Part shown: piece by piece, positions 24,329 to 33,843 of the stretch | Numbering within the stretch: the stretch's first letter is position 1 | Layout of the letters: the number at the start of each line of letters is the position of its first letter | Source of the DNA: Streptomyces avicenniae | GTDB lineage: Bacteria > Actinomycetota > Actinomycetes > Streptomycetales > Streptomycetaceae | Direction: 5' to 3' | Assembly: GCF_000719135.1 (NCBI RefSeq) | Contig: NZ_JOEK01000003.1 | Coordinates: 124,001-188,000, forward strand | DNA length: 64,000 nucleotides | Notes under the pieces: model-generated | Database searches by the model: none | What the model was told of the DNA's origin: nothing | What the model saw: the letters and a program-made list of their open reading frames with translations, nothing else | Position numbers and translations under genes: made by a program

Positions 24329-25752
24329 AGCGCCCGCAGCGCCGTCAGCTGGTCGAGGAACCAGGCGGACGGCGGCAGCGCCGTCGCCGCCTCCGCGAGC
24401 CGCTTCGTCCTGGCGTCGCGCTCGTCGGGCGCCATCGTCAGCGCGGCGTGCAGCGCGTCGGCCGTCCCCGCGATGTCGTAAGGGTTGACGAGCAGCGCGT
24501 CCTCGCCGAGGTCGGCCGCCGCGCCCGCCTCGCGGGACAGGACGAGCGCGACGCCCCGCTCGGAGACGACCGGCACCTCCTTGGCCACGAGGTTCATGCC
24601 GTCGCGGATCGGGTTCACCAGCGCGACGTCCGCCATGCGGTAGGCGGCCAGCGACCGCGCGAAGTCGTCCTTCACGTGCAGGACGACCGGCGTCCAGTCG
24701 CCCGCGCCGAACTCCGCGTTGATCTCCTCGGCGACCCGCGAGACCTCCACCGTGTAGGCGCGGTACAGCGCGAGGTCCTGCCGCGACGGGTAGGCGAACG
24801 CCACGTGCGTCACCTTCCCGCGCCACTCGGGCCGGTCGGTGAGCAGCCGCCGGAACGCCAGCAGGCCGCGCACGATGTTCTTGGACAGCTCGGTGCGGTC
24901 CACGCGCACGACCGTGCGCCGGTCGCCGACCTGCTCGCGCAGCGCCGCGAGGCGTTCGTCCACGTCGGGGCGGAACGCGCGCTCCCGCAGGAAGTCCGCG
25001 TCGGCGCCGAGCCCGTGCACGCCCAGCAGCGTCGTCCGGCCGCCGTACGTCACCGTGCCGTCGCCGATCGTCGCGCCGAGGAGGTCGGCGCAGCACGCGG
25101 CGAACGCGTCGGCCCAGCGCCGCGTCAGGAACGCGGCGCGGTCGGCGCCCAGGATGCCGAGCAGCACCTGCCGCCCGATCGCGTCCGGCAGCAGCCTGAA
25201 GAGGTCGGGCGGGGCCCACGGCGTGTGCGAGAAGTGCCCGATCCGCAGGTCGGGGCGCCGCTCGCGCAGCAGCCCCGGGACGAGCGAGAGGTGGTAGTCC
25301 TGCACGAGCACGGCAGCGCCCGGCTCGGCGTCGGCGGCGAGCGCGTCGGCGAAGGCGGCGCCGTACGTCTCGAAACCGGCCCACTGCCGCTCGAACGCCG
25401 TGTCGAAGACCGGTTCGAGCGGGGTCTGGTACAGCAGGTGATGGATGAACCACAGGACGGAGTTGGCTACGCCGTTGTACGCGGCGTCGAAGGTGTCGGC
25501 CGGGATGTCCAGCATCCGTACGGCCTGGCCGCCCGTGTCCTCGGCCGGGGGGCGTCCGCCGTACCGGGAGGCCGCGGCGCGGTCGCCGTCGCCGAGGGCC
25601 GCGCAGACCCAGGTGCCCGCCTCGGGGCCGAGGGCGCTGAGGCCGGAGACGAGGCCGCCGCCGCCGCGCCGCGCGGTGAGCGAGCCGTCCTCGGCCAGGG
25701 TGTAGCTCACCGGGCCACGGTTCGATGCGACGAGGACCTGCTCGGTGGTCAT
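24325..25752 (-). CDS. otsA: Trehalose-6-phosphate synthase
   Basis: 475 residues, glycosyltransferase family 20. Seen are the N-terminal loop VASNRGPVSY, WFIHHLLYQ (about 105), VLVQDYHLSLVP (about 140), LGVHGLGADADF, RVDRTELSKNIVRGL (about 285, the UDP- and phosphate-binding Arg/Lys) and NPIRDGMNLVAKE (about 385). It joins UDP-glucose (or GDP/ADP-glucose) and glucose-6-P. The RxP loop of typical OtsA is present only in part, and some homologues are ValO/VldE-like pseudo-glycosyltransferases, but the active site looks intact. GGAGA lies 4 bases before the ATG at 25752. Confidence 0.88.
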   Translation of the reverse strand: MTTEQVLVASNRGPVSYTLAEDGSLTARRGGGGLVSGLSALGPEAGTWVCAALGDGDRAAASRYGGRPPAEDTGGQAVRMLDIPADTFDAAYNGVANSVLWFIHHLLYQTPLEPVFDTAFERQWAGFETYGAAFADALAADAEPGAAVLVQDYHLSLVPGLLRERRPDLRIGHFSHTPWAPPDLFRLLPDAIGRQVLLGILGADRAAFLTRRWADAFAACCADLLGATIGDGTVTYGGRTTLLGVHGLGADADFLRERAFRPDVDERLAALREQVGDRRTVVRVDRTELSKNIVRGLLAFRRLLTDRPEWRGKVTHVAFAYPSRQDLALYRAYTVEVSRVAEEINAEFGAGDWTPVVLHVKDDFARSLAAYRMADVALVNPIRDGMNLVAKEVPVVSERGVALVLSREAGAAADLGEDALLVNPYDIAGTADALHAALTMAPDERDARTKRLAEAATALPPSAWFLDQLTALRAL

Positions 25753-25811
25753 CGGGTCTCCCTGTGGGGCGGGCGGCGGGGGACTGTCCCGTGGGGGATC
25801 GTTTCGTGACG

Positions 25812-25840
25812 GACGTGCGGTGACGTGACGTGCGGTGACG
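25812..25840. repeat. Two-copy 15-bp tandem repeat between otsA and gpgS
   Basis: GACGTGCGGTGACG occurs at 25812-25825 and again at 25827-25840 with a T between. It is in the 203-base leader of otsA and may mark a binding site for a dimeric regulator, or be simple slippage. Confidence 0.5.
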
Positions 25841-25955
25841 GACGGGGCGCCGGGGGAGCCGCGGCCCCCGTGGCGGAGGCTGTCCGACCGCGCGGCCGGT
25901 GAAACGTGTTCACCGTCACACCGCCCGCGCGCCGACGTCTCAGGGGGCCCTTGGG

Positions 25956-26921
25956 CTAGGCCGCCTGCCGTGCCGTGTACTCGGGGACGCCGCACATCGG
26001 GGGGCGCTCGTCCGCGTCGATCGGGTGCGTCCGCGGGCTGAAGGAGCCCGCGTCCGTCCGCTCGAACTGGGTGAGCCCCACCCGCCGCGGCAGGACCGTG
26101 CCGGGCAGCCTGCTCTGCGCCGTCCGCATGATGGCGGTGGCCATGCGGCCGAGCGCCTGCCCGTCCTGGTGGCGGTGCTTGCGCACGCCGACGTCCACCT
26201 GGCCGACCGCGTCGAGGCCCGCCACGTGCAGCGTGTCGATCAGGATGCCCAGCTCGACGCCGTACCCGACGGGGAACGGCAGCTGTTCGAGCAGCGACCT
26301 GCGGGCCGCGTACTCCCCGCCGAGCGGCTGCACCACACCGGCCAGCTGCGGCCAGTGCAGGTTCAGCAGCGGGCGGGCGACCAGCTCGGTGACACGACCG
26401 CCCTGGTGGGCGCCGCCCGGCTTGTCGCCGAGCGGGCGGTCGTACATCGCCTTGACCAGCTGCACGTCGGGCTCGGTGAGCAGCGGGCCGAGGATGCCGG
26501 AGACGAAGCGGGAGTCGAAGTCCCGCAGATCGGCGTCCACGAAGGCGATGATCTCGCCGCTCGCCGCGAGCAGCGAGCGCCAGAGCACCTCGCCCTTGCC
26601 CGGCACGGTGGGCATACGCGGCAGGATCTCGTCGCGGTGGACGACCTTCGCGCCCGCCGCCGCCGCGACCTCGGAGGTGCGGTCGGTGGACCCGGAGTCC
26701 ACCACGAGCAGCTCGTCGATCAGTGGCACGTCCTCCATGAGGTCGCGCCTGAGCGCTTCCACGATGGCACCGACGGTCTCCTCCTCGTTCAACGCGGGGA
26801 GGACCACGCTGATGCTCCCTGCCGCGCCTGCTGTCCGCTTCGCGTGCAACAGCTGCGGCAGCGGGCGGTCAGCGGCGGTCCAGGATCGGCGGTTCAGCCA
26901 TTCCTCTGCCTCTACCAGCAC
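25956..26921 (-). CDS. gpgS: Glucosyl-3-phosphoglycerate synthase
   Basis: 321 residues, GT-A fold family GT81. Seen are ISVVLPALNEEETVG (about 38-52), VDSGSTDRT (about 78), GKGEVLWRSL (about 106), VDADLRDFD (about 125, metal-binding DxD-like) and VGYGVELGILIDT (about 220). It transfers glucose to 3-phosphoglycerate, the first step to glucosylglycerate and, in mycobacteria, methylglucose lipopolysaccharide. With otsA/otsB it forms a compatible-solute group. The GTG at 26921 was chosen for AGGAG 8 bases upstream; the frame to 27008 is longer but unsupported. Confidence 0.9.
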   Translation of the reverse strand: MLVEAEEWLNRRSWTAADRPLPQLLHAKRTAGAAGSISVVLPALNEEETVGAIVEALRRDLMEDVPLIDELLVVDSGSTDRTSEVAAAAGAKVVHRDEILPRMPTVPGKGEVLWRSLLAASGEIIAFVDADLRDFDSRFVSGILGPLLTEPDVQLVKAMYDRPLGDKPGGAHQGGRVTELVARPLLNLHWPQLAGVVQPLGGEYAARRSLLEQLPFPVGYGVELGILIDTLHVAGLDAVGQVDVGVRKHRHQDGQALGRMATAIMRTAQSRLPGTVLPRRVGLTQFERTDAGSFSPRTHPIDADERPPMCGVPEYTARQAA

Positions 26922-27131
26922 GAATGTCGCTCCTGTTCGCGTTCGGCCACTTTTACTCCGTATGGCCGTATCTGCCCCTTCCTGGGGTGCCCCAACCCGC
27001 TCGGCCACCTGATTTTGCCCTGTGTCTCGCGGACCGGACGGCCCGAGCCATTGTCGGGGTCGTCCGTTACGATCTCGAACAGCGCAGGTGTCCTCCGGAT
27101 ATCAGGTCACGGCGCAGACAATCGCATACCG

Positions 27132-27267
27132 CTCATCCAGAGGGGCAGAGGGAACGGCCCGTTGAAGCCCCGGCAACCCTTCCGCCGGTTCCGTGTCAGT
27201 GCACGGGGAGCCCGGTGGGGAAGGTGCCAATTCCGTCCTGAGGCGAAAGACGCCCGGGGAAGATGAG
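27132..27267 (+). promoter_or_regulatory. SAM-I (S-box) riboswitch before thrC
   Basis: P1 is CTCATC (27132-27137) with GATGAG (27262-27267). The S-box core is clear: CAGAGGGGCAGAGGGA, GCCCGTTGAAGCCCCGGCAACC, GGTGCCAATTCCG and GCGAAAGACGC. AGGAG (27266-27270) overlaps the 3' strand of P1, 17 bases before the thrC start, and no U-rich terminator follows, so binding of SAM may mask the ribosome site. This placement before threonine synthase fits methionine-threonine branch control. Confidence 0.9.
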
Positions 27268-27286
27268 GAGAAGGGCTTCCAGACTC

Positions 27287-28576
27287 ATGTCCGCGCTGAC
27301 CACAGCCGACCAGTCACCCGCCGTCACCGTCGATCTCGGTCCCGCCGTGGCCCTTTCCTGCCGCGAGTGCGGCGAGCGGTTCCCGCTCAGTCCCAGCTTC
27401 GCCTGTACGTCCTGTTTCGGCCCCCTGGAGATCGCCTACGACCTCCCCACGGGGGACCCCGAGGGCCTGCGCCGCCGGATCGAGGCCGGGCCGAAGAGCA
27501 TCTGGCGTTACGCCCCGCTGCTGCCCGTGCCCGCCGACGTGGCCGACAAGCCGAACCTCGCCCCCGGCTTCACCCAGCTGGTGAAGGCGGACCGGCTCGC
27601 CGCCGAGCTGGGCGTGACCGGCGGCCTCCACGTCAAGGACGACTCGGGCAACCCGACGCACTCCTTCAAGGACCGCGTCGTCGCGAACGCCGTCGAGGCC
27701 GCGCGCGCCTTCGGCTTCACCACCCTCTCCTGCTCCTCCACCGGCAACCTGGCGGGTGCCATCGGCGCCGCCGCCGCCCGCGCCGGGCTGCGGTCCTGCG
27801 TGTTCATCCCGCACGACCTGGAGCAGGGCAAGGTCATCATGGCGGCGGTCTACGGCGGCGACGTCGTGGCCATCGAGGGCACCTACGACGACGTGAATCG
27901 TTTCTGCAGCGAATTGATCGGCGACCCGATCGGCGAGGGCTGGGGTTTCGTCAACGTCAACCTGCGGCCGTACTACGCCGAGGGCTCCAAGACCCTGGCG
28001 TACGAGATCTGCGAGCAGCTCGGCTGGCGGCTGCCCGACCAGATCGTGATCCCCATCGCCTCGGGCTCCCAGCTCACGAAGATCGACAAGGGGTTCAAGG
28101 AGCTGATCGAGACGGGCCTCGTCGAGGACCGTCCCTACCGGATCTTCGGCGCCCAGGCCGAGGGCTGCTCGCCGGTCTCCCGCGCCTGGCGCGAGGGGCA
28201 CGACGTGGTCCGCCCGGTGCGGCCCGACACCATCGCCAAGTCCCTGGCCATCGGCAACCCGGCGGACGGCCCCTACGTCCTGGACATCGCGCGCCGGACG
28301 GGCGGCGCGGTCGAGGACGTCACGGACGCGGAGATCGTGGACGCCATCAAGCTGCTGGCCAGGACCGAGGGCATCTTCACCGAGACGGCGGGCGGCGTGA
28401 CGCTCGGTGTGACCCGCAAGCTCATCGAGGCGGGCACGCTCGACCCCACGCTGACCACCGTCGTCGTGAACACGGGCGACGGCCTGAAGACCCTGGACGC
28501 GGTGGCCCCGACCACCGGTCCTACCGCGACCATCCGTCCGAACCTGGACGCCTTCCGAGAGGCTGGGCTGGCATGA
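27287..28576 (+). CDS. thrC: Threonine synthase
   Basis: 429 residues, fold-type II PLP enzyme. An N-terminal CxxC...CxxC zinc-ribbon-like region (Cys25, 28, 40, 43) precedes the PLP lysine in THSFKDR (Lys128), STGNLAGAIGAAAA (phosphate loop, about 150), GSQLTKI (about 260) and GGVTLG (about 370). It converts O-phosphohomoserine to threonine. Start ATG 27287 was chosen because the upstream in-frame ATG at 27263 lies inside the riboswitch P1 helix. The stop overlaps the sulfur-carrier gene by 4 bases (ATGA). Expression is under the SAM riboswitch. Confidence 0.95.
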   Translation: MSALTTADQSPAVTVDLGPAVALSCRECGERFPLSPSFACTSCFGPLEIAYDLPTGDPEGLRRRIEAGPKSIWRYAPLLPVPADVADKPNLAPGFTQLVKADRLAAELGVTGGLHVKDDSGNPTHSFKDRVVANAVEAARAFGFTTLSCSSTGNLAGAIGAAAARAGLRSCVFIPHDLEQGKVIMAAVYGGDVVAIEGTYDDVNRFCSELIGDPIGEGWGFVNVNLRPYYAEGSKTLAYEICEQLGWRLPDQIVIPIASGSQLTKIDKGFKELIETGLVEDRPYRIFGAQAEGCSPVSRAWREGHDVVRPVRPDTIAKSLAIGNPADGPYVLDIARRTGGAVEDVTDAEIVDAIKLLARTEGIFTETAGGVTLGVTRKLIEAGTLDPTLTTVVVNTGDGLKTLDAVAPTTGPTATIRPNLDAFREAGLA

Positions 28577-28851
28577 GCGTCACCGTCCGTATCCCGACGA
28601 TCCTCCGCACCTACACCGGCGGCCGGTCCGAGGTGGCCGCCGAGGGCGGCACCCTCCAGGAGGTCCTGACCGACCTCGACCGCAACCACCAGGGCATCGC
28701 CGCGCGGGTGCTGGACGACCAGGGGAAGCTGCGGCGTTTCGTGAACGTCTACGTGAACGACGACGACGTCCGGTTCGCCGAGGGGCTCGCCACGCCGACG
28801 CCGGACGGCGCGGGCGTCTCGATCATCCCGGCCGTCGCGGGCGGCTGCTGA
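28573..28851 (+). CDS. CysO/MoaD-like sulfur-carrier protein with Gly-Gly-Cys end
   Basis: 92 residues, ubiquitin-like beta-grasp. It closely resembles mycobacterial CysO in pattern: VTVRIPTILRTYTGG, LRRFVNVYVNDDDVRF, SIIPAVAGGC. The C-terminal Gly-Gly would be activated as a thiocarboxylate, but here one extra Cys follows it, so a JAMM-type protease (Mec) would be needed to expose it, or the encoded form mimics the CysO-Cys intermediate of cysteine synthesis. It is co-translated with thrC (ATGA) and shares its riboswitch. A strong terminator follows. Confidence 0.88.
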   Translation: MSVTVRIPTILRTYTGGRSEVAAEGGTLQEVLTDLDRNHQGIAARVLDDQGKLRRFVNVYVNDDDVRFAEGLATPTPDGAGVSIIPAVAGGC

Positions 28852-28902
28852 CGGCCCCTCCGGTGCTGCTTGGCTGAAAAGCGCACCGTCATATCGACCC
28901 CT

Positions 28903-28931
28903 CCGCCCCGGAACCACAGGTTCCGGGGCGG
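28903..28931 (+). terminator. Terminator of the thrC-cysO operon
   Basis: Perfect 13-bp stem CCGCCCCGGAACC (28903-28915) with GGTTCCGGGGCGG (28919-28931), loop ACA, 51 bases after the stop. Confidence 0.88.
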
Positions 28932-29297
28932 TCGCGTGCAGCGGGAACGCTAAAGTGACGAGCGCCCCCACCGCGGCCTGTGCCGGGTGCATATGAATTC
29001 GCGACACATCACGCAAATCTTGTGCCGAAAAATGGTGCACCAATTGTCGGGTTGGCACTTTCGGTCCGGAGTGAATGGTCCAACTATCAAGCGTGGTGCG
29101 GTGTTTGCCCGGATCGCGGCCTCAATAATTCTCCTTCGAATGGCCTGTTGCGCTGGGCGTCCGTGCAGATACATTCAGCGGCGGTCACGCGTTCCGGCGC
29201 ACACCCCCACACGGCCGGGGGTGGGGTCTGACAGGTCTGACCCGGGCCCGCGGAGTGCGGTGCTCGAGAATGGGCCGGCAAAATGGGGAGTTAGGAA
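28932..29297 (+). other. Gene-free, AT-richer leader of the cold-shock gene
   Basis: 366 bases with no credible gene. From about 28985 to 29180 the composition is clearly less GC-rich than anywhere else here (runs such as GAATTC, AAAAAT, AATAATTC). It holds a TGGTGCACCA palindrome (29033-29042) and CCAA-N8-TTGG just after. Open frames here have random codon use. It most likely carries the promoter and a long structured 5' leader of the cold-shock gene. Confidence 0.6.
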
Positions 29298-29501
29298 ATG
29301 GCTCAGGGCACCGTCAAGTGGTTCAACGCGGAGAAGGGCTACGGCTTCATCGCGGTAGACGGTGGTGCGGACGTGTTCGTCCACTACAGCGCGATCCAGA
29401 TGGACGGCTACCGCACCCTGGAAGAAGGACAGCGGGTCGAGTTCGAGATCTCGCAGGGTCAGAAGGGTCCGCAGGCAGACATGGTCCGGGTGACCGCCTG
29501 A
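29298..29501 (+). CDS. Cold-shock protein, CspA family
   Basis: 67 residues, one cold-shock domain. RNP1 is KGYGFI (about 14-19) and RNP2 is VFVHY (about 28-32); the ending [19 protein letters not shown] is typical. It binds single-stranded RNA/DNA and melts mRNA structure. GGGGAG is 8 bases before the ATG. It has a long AT-richer leader and its own 16-bp terminator. Confidence 0.95.
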   Translation: MAQGTVKWFNAEKGYGFIAVDGGADVFVHYSAIQMDGYRTLEEGQRVEFEISQGQKGPQADMVRVTA

Positions 29502-29529
29502 ACCGCCGACCGCACCGCGACCGCTATGA

Positions 29530-31401
<1,872 letters not shown>

Positions 31402-31429
31402 GAAGTCCCGCTCCGCGCGTCCCGCGCTC

Positions 31430-31475
31430 CGAGGGCCCGTTCCGGGCGGCCTGTGCCGCCCGGGGCGGGCCCTCG
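31430..31475 (+). terminator. Terminator after groEL2
   Basis: CGAGGGCCCG (31430-31439) pairs with CGGGCCCTCG (31466-31475). An inner stem CCGGGCGG (31442-31449) with CCGCCCGG (31456-31463) has loop CCTGTG and a TT/GG internal loop between the stems. Confidence 0.85.
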
Positions 31476-31504
31476 CCGCATGCCGGGCGGCATAGCCTGT
31501 GCGG

Positions 31505-32233
31505 GTGACGGACGCTTTCGATCTTGTCGGCGGAGTCGCCGCCGCCCTGCGCGACCGCTCGGCCGCCTGGGCGTTCCTCGACCGCTTCGCGCGCGAGTGG
31601 GCCCCCGTCCTCCCGGCCGACCGTGGCCCCGGATGGGACGCCCCGGTGATGGACGCCGCGTCGGCCCGGCTCGGTGTGCCGCTGCCCGCCGCGCTGCGCG
31701 AGGGGTACGCGCTGCTCGGCGCTCGTGAGGACCTGACGGGCGAGCTGGCCGCCCTGCTCGTGCCGCCCAACCTGCTGCGTGTGCACGACGGCGTCGGCGC
31801 GGGCGACGACGCGGGGGTCCTCGTCTTCCATCCGGAGGAGAACTCCGCGCTGGGCGTCCGCGTCGCCGACCTCGGCCAGGACGATCCGCCGGTGGTCGAG
31901 GGCGGCGAGCAGGACGGCTGGCGGCCCTACCTCGACCGGCTGTCCGCCGCGTTCCTCGACATCGTGCTGTGGCAGTGGCTCACCGACTGGCCGGACGCGC
32001 ACCACGACGTGCTCCTCGCCCCCGACGACCCCGGGCTGGACGCGCTCACGGCGCACTGCACCCCCCTCGCGCTCGCCCACCCCGGCGGCCGGTACCACCT
32101 GGCAGCCGCCGACACCCTGCTGTGCACGGCCGGGCCCCGCGTCGTCCTCGCGGCGGCCAGGACCGCGGCCGGGCTCGCCGCCGCGCGCGCCCTCCTGCCG
32201 GGCACCTGGCAGCAGGCCCCGCCCACCGGCTGA
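31505..32233 (+). CDS. SMI1/KNR4-like protein
   Basis: 242 residues. The region around 50-75 (ARLGVPLPAALREGYALLGA) and the following VFHPEENSALGVRV resemble the SMI1/KNR4 fold, which in bacteria is mostly found in immunity proteins to contact-dependent toxins; here no toxin gene is adjacent. A second half rich in Ala and Leu (about 160-240) is not recognised. The GTG at 31505 was chosen because TAGCCT (31493-31498) lies 6 bases upstream, pointing to a leaderless mRNA. Confidence 0.55.
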   Translation: MTDAFDLVGGVAAALRDRSAAWAFLDRFAREWAPVLPADRGPGWDAPVMDAASARLGVPLPAALREGYALLGAREDLTGELAALLVPPNLLRVHDGVGAGDDAGVLVFHPEENSALGVRVADLGQDDPPVVEGGEQDGWRPYLDRLSAAFLDIVLWQWLTDWPDAHHDVLLAPDDPGLDALTAHCTPLALAHPGGRYHLAAADTLLCTAGPRVVLAAARTAAGLAAARALLPGTWQQAPPTG

Positions 32234-32246
32234 CGCGGACGCGCGC

Positions 32247-33026
32247 TCAGCCCTCGCCCGCGAGGACGGCCGCCGTGTGCGCGTCGGCGGGCAGGAACGC
32301 CTCGATGCTCAGCTCGGCAGCGGTCAGGTCGAGCGCGGTGCCGAAGGTGGTGACCATGCTCACGAACGCCAGCGGCCCGGCGTCCGACGCGACCCGCAGC
32401 GTCACCGCCACCTCCTGCGTGCCGGGGACGTGCGCCGTGCCGCCCGGGTAGGCGGCCAGCTCGTCGTGCAGGTCGCGCAGGGCGGCCGAGCCGCTCGACG
32501 CCACCTCGCGGGCCAGGCCGGTCAGGATGTGGTGGCGCCACTCGCCGAGGTTGAGGATGCGCGGGGCCAGGCCGTCCGGATGCAGCCCGAGGCGCAGGGC
32601 GTTGGGCCGCTCCAGCAGGTGCGGCGCGACGCCCTCGGTGAGCAGCGCCACGCCCGCGTTGGCGTTCAGGATGTTCCACGCCCGGTCCACGACGAGGGCG
32701 GGGTACGGCTCGTACGCGGCCAGGACGCGGTCGATGCCCGCGCTGAACGGGGCGAGGTCGGGGTCGTCCAGCGAGCGTTCCCCGTAGACCGGCGCGAATC
32801 CGGCGGCGACCAGCAGGCCGTTCTGCTCGCGCGGCGGGACGGACAGCGCCTCGGCGAGCCGCAGCACCATCGCGCGGCTCGGCCGGGAGCGGCCCGTCTC
32901 CAGGAAGCTGAGGTGCCGCGCGGAGATGCCCGCGTCGAGGGACAGGTCGAGCTGGCTGAGCCTGCGGCGCCTGCGCCACGCGCGCAGCAGGGGGCCGACG
33001 GCGGACGGTTCCGTGGCGACGCTCAT
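32247..33026 (-). CDS. XRE family regulator with MmyB-like ligand domain
   Basis: 259 residues. N-terminal helix-turn-helix (about 8-66: LLRAWRRRRRLSQLDLSLDA, GISARHLSFLETGRSRPSRA) is followed by an MmyB-type PAS-like domain (about 95-250: AYEPYPALVVDRAWNILNAN, GEWRHHILTGLAREV, VTLRVASDAGPLAF) that binds fatty-acid-like ligands in the characterised member. Divergent from the SnoaL-DUF1330 gene, with two palindromes in the 87-base gap, so it probably controls that gene. Confidence 0.87.
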   Translation of the reverse strand: MSVATEPSAVGPLLRAWRRRRRLSQLDLSLDAGISARHLSFLETGRSRPSRAMVLRLAEALSVPPREQNGLLVAAGFAPVYGERSLDDPDLAPFSAGIDRVLAAYEPYPALVVDRAWNILNANAGVALLTEGVAPHLLERPNALRLGLHPDGLAPRILNLGEWRHHILTGLAREVASSGSAALRDLHDELAAYPGGTAHVPGTQEVAVTLRVASDAGPLAFVSMVTTFGTALDLTAAELSIEAFLPADAHTAAVLAGEG

Positions 33027-33039
33027 GCGGCCAGGCTCC

Positions 33040-33075
33040 CATGGCAGGCGTAGGTGGTGCCATGACCTCCGAGGT
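33040..33075. promoter_or_regulatory. Two palindromes between the XRE gene and its divergent partner
   Basis: CATGGCA (33040-33046), 11 bases, TGCCATG (33058-33064), then the 11-bp palindrome ACCTC-C-GAGGT (33065-33075) directly abutting. They fill the space between the two start codons and are good candidates for the MmyB-like regulator. Confidence 0.5.
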
Positions 33076-33113
33076 AATTGCGACGCTTACCCGCCCGGTC
33101 GAGACTCGCTGCC

Positions 33114-33830
33114 ATGACGGATTACACGAAGATCGCAGAGACGTACCTGTCCCTCTGGAACGAGGCGGACGACGCCCGGCGCCTGGCGCTGGTGGCGGAG
33201 ACCTGGGCCCCCGGGGGCCGCTATGTCGATCCGCTCGCTGAGGCGGTCGGCCACGAGGCCATCGGCGCGACGATCGGGGCCGTGCGGCGGCAGTTCCCCG
33301 GGATGGTGTTCACGCTGGTCGGCGCCGTGGACGGGCACCACGCGCAGGCACGTTTCCGCTGGGGCCTCGGCCCGGCGGGGGAGGAGCCGCTGGTGATCGG
33401 CTCCGACGTGCTGACCCTGGACGCGGACGGCCGGTTCGTGGACGTGCTCGGCTTCCTCGACAAGGTCCCCGGCGACGGGGGCGGGTCCGCGGGGGAGGAC
33501 GAGCCGGCGGCGGCCTACGCCGTCGCGGTGCTGACCGGCACGGGCCCTGGCGACGGGGTCGTCCGCTACCTGGAGGGGATCGACGCGACGCTGCGGCCGT
33601 TCGGCGGGCGCTTCCTCGTCCACGGCGACCGGCCCGAGGTGCTGGAGGGCGAGTGGTCGGGGGACCTGGTCGTGATCGGGTTCCCCGACCGGGCGCGGGC
33701 CGAGGGCTGGTACGCGTCCGACGCCTACCGGCGCATCCTGCCGCTGCGGCGGTCCGGCACGGCGGGCCCCGTGTTCCTCATCGACGGGGTCCCGGCGGAC
33801 CACCGGGCCACCGACGTGCTGCGGCCGTGA
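33114..33830 (+). CDS. SnoaL-like / DUF1330 fusion protein
   Basis: 238 residues in one frame with two domains. Residues 1-115 are SnoaL/NTF2-like (YLSLWNEADDARRLALVAET, YVDPLAEAVGHEAIGATIGA, GFLDKVPG). After an acidic linker (GGGSAGEDEPAA), residues about 135-232 are DUF1330 (YAVAVLTGTG, YLEGIDATLRPFGGRFLVHG, WSGDLVVIGFPDRARAEGWY). Both are small ligand-binding barrels with unknown substrates, often polyketide-like or small organic molecules. The start has GAGACT 7 bases upstream, suggesting leaderless translation. Confidence 0.8.
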   Translation: MTDYTKIAETYLSLWNEADDARRLALVAETWAPGGRYVDPLAEAVGHEAIGATIGAVRRQFPGMVFTLVGAVDGHHAQARFRWGLGPAGEEPLVIGSDVLTLDADGRFVDVLGFLDKVPGDGGGSAGEDEPAAAYAVAVLTGTGPGDGVVRYLEGIDATLRPFGGRFLVHGDRPEVLEGEWSGDLVVIGFPDRARAEGWYASDAYRRILPLRRSGTAGPVFLIDGVPADHRATDVLRP

Positions 33831-33843
33831 CGGTCAGGGGCGG

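Noticed and set aside
27263..27286. Earlier in-frame ATG for threonine synthase
   Set aside because: It lies inside the 3' strand of the SAM riboswitch P1 helix, so the ATG at 27287 is used.
28987..29358. 123-codon frame in the AT-richer csp leader
   Set aside because: Runs out of frame into the cold-shock gene, no ribosome site, random codon use.
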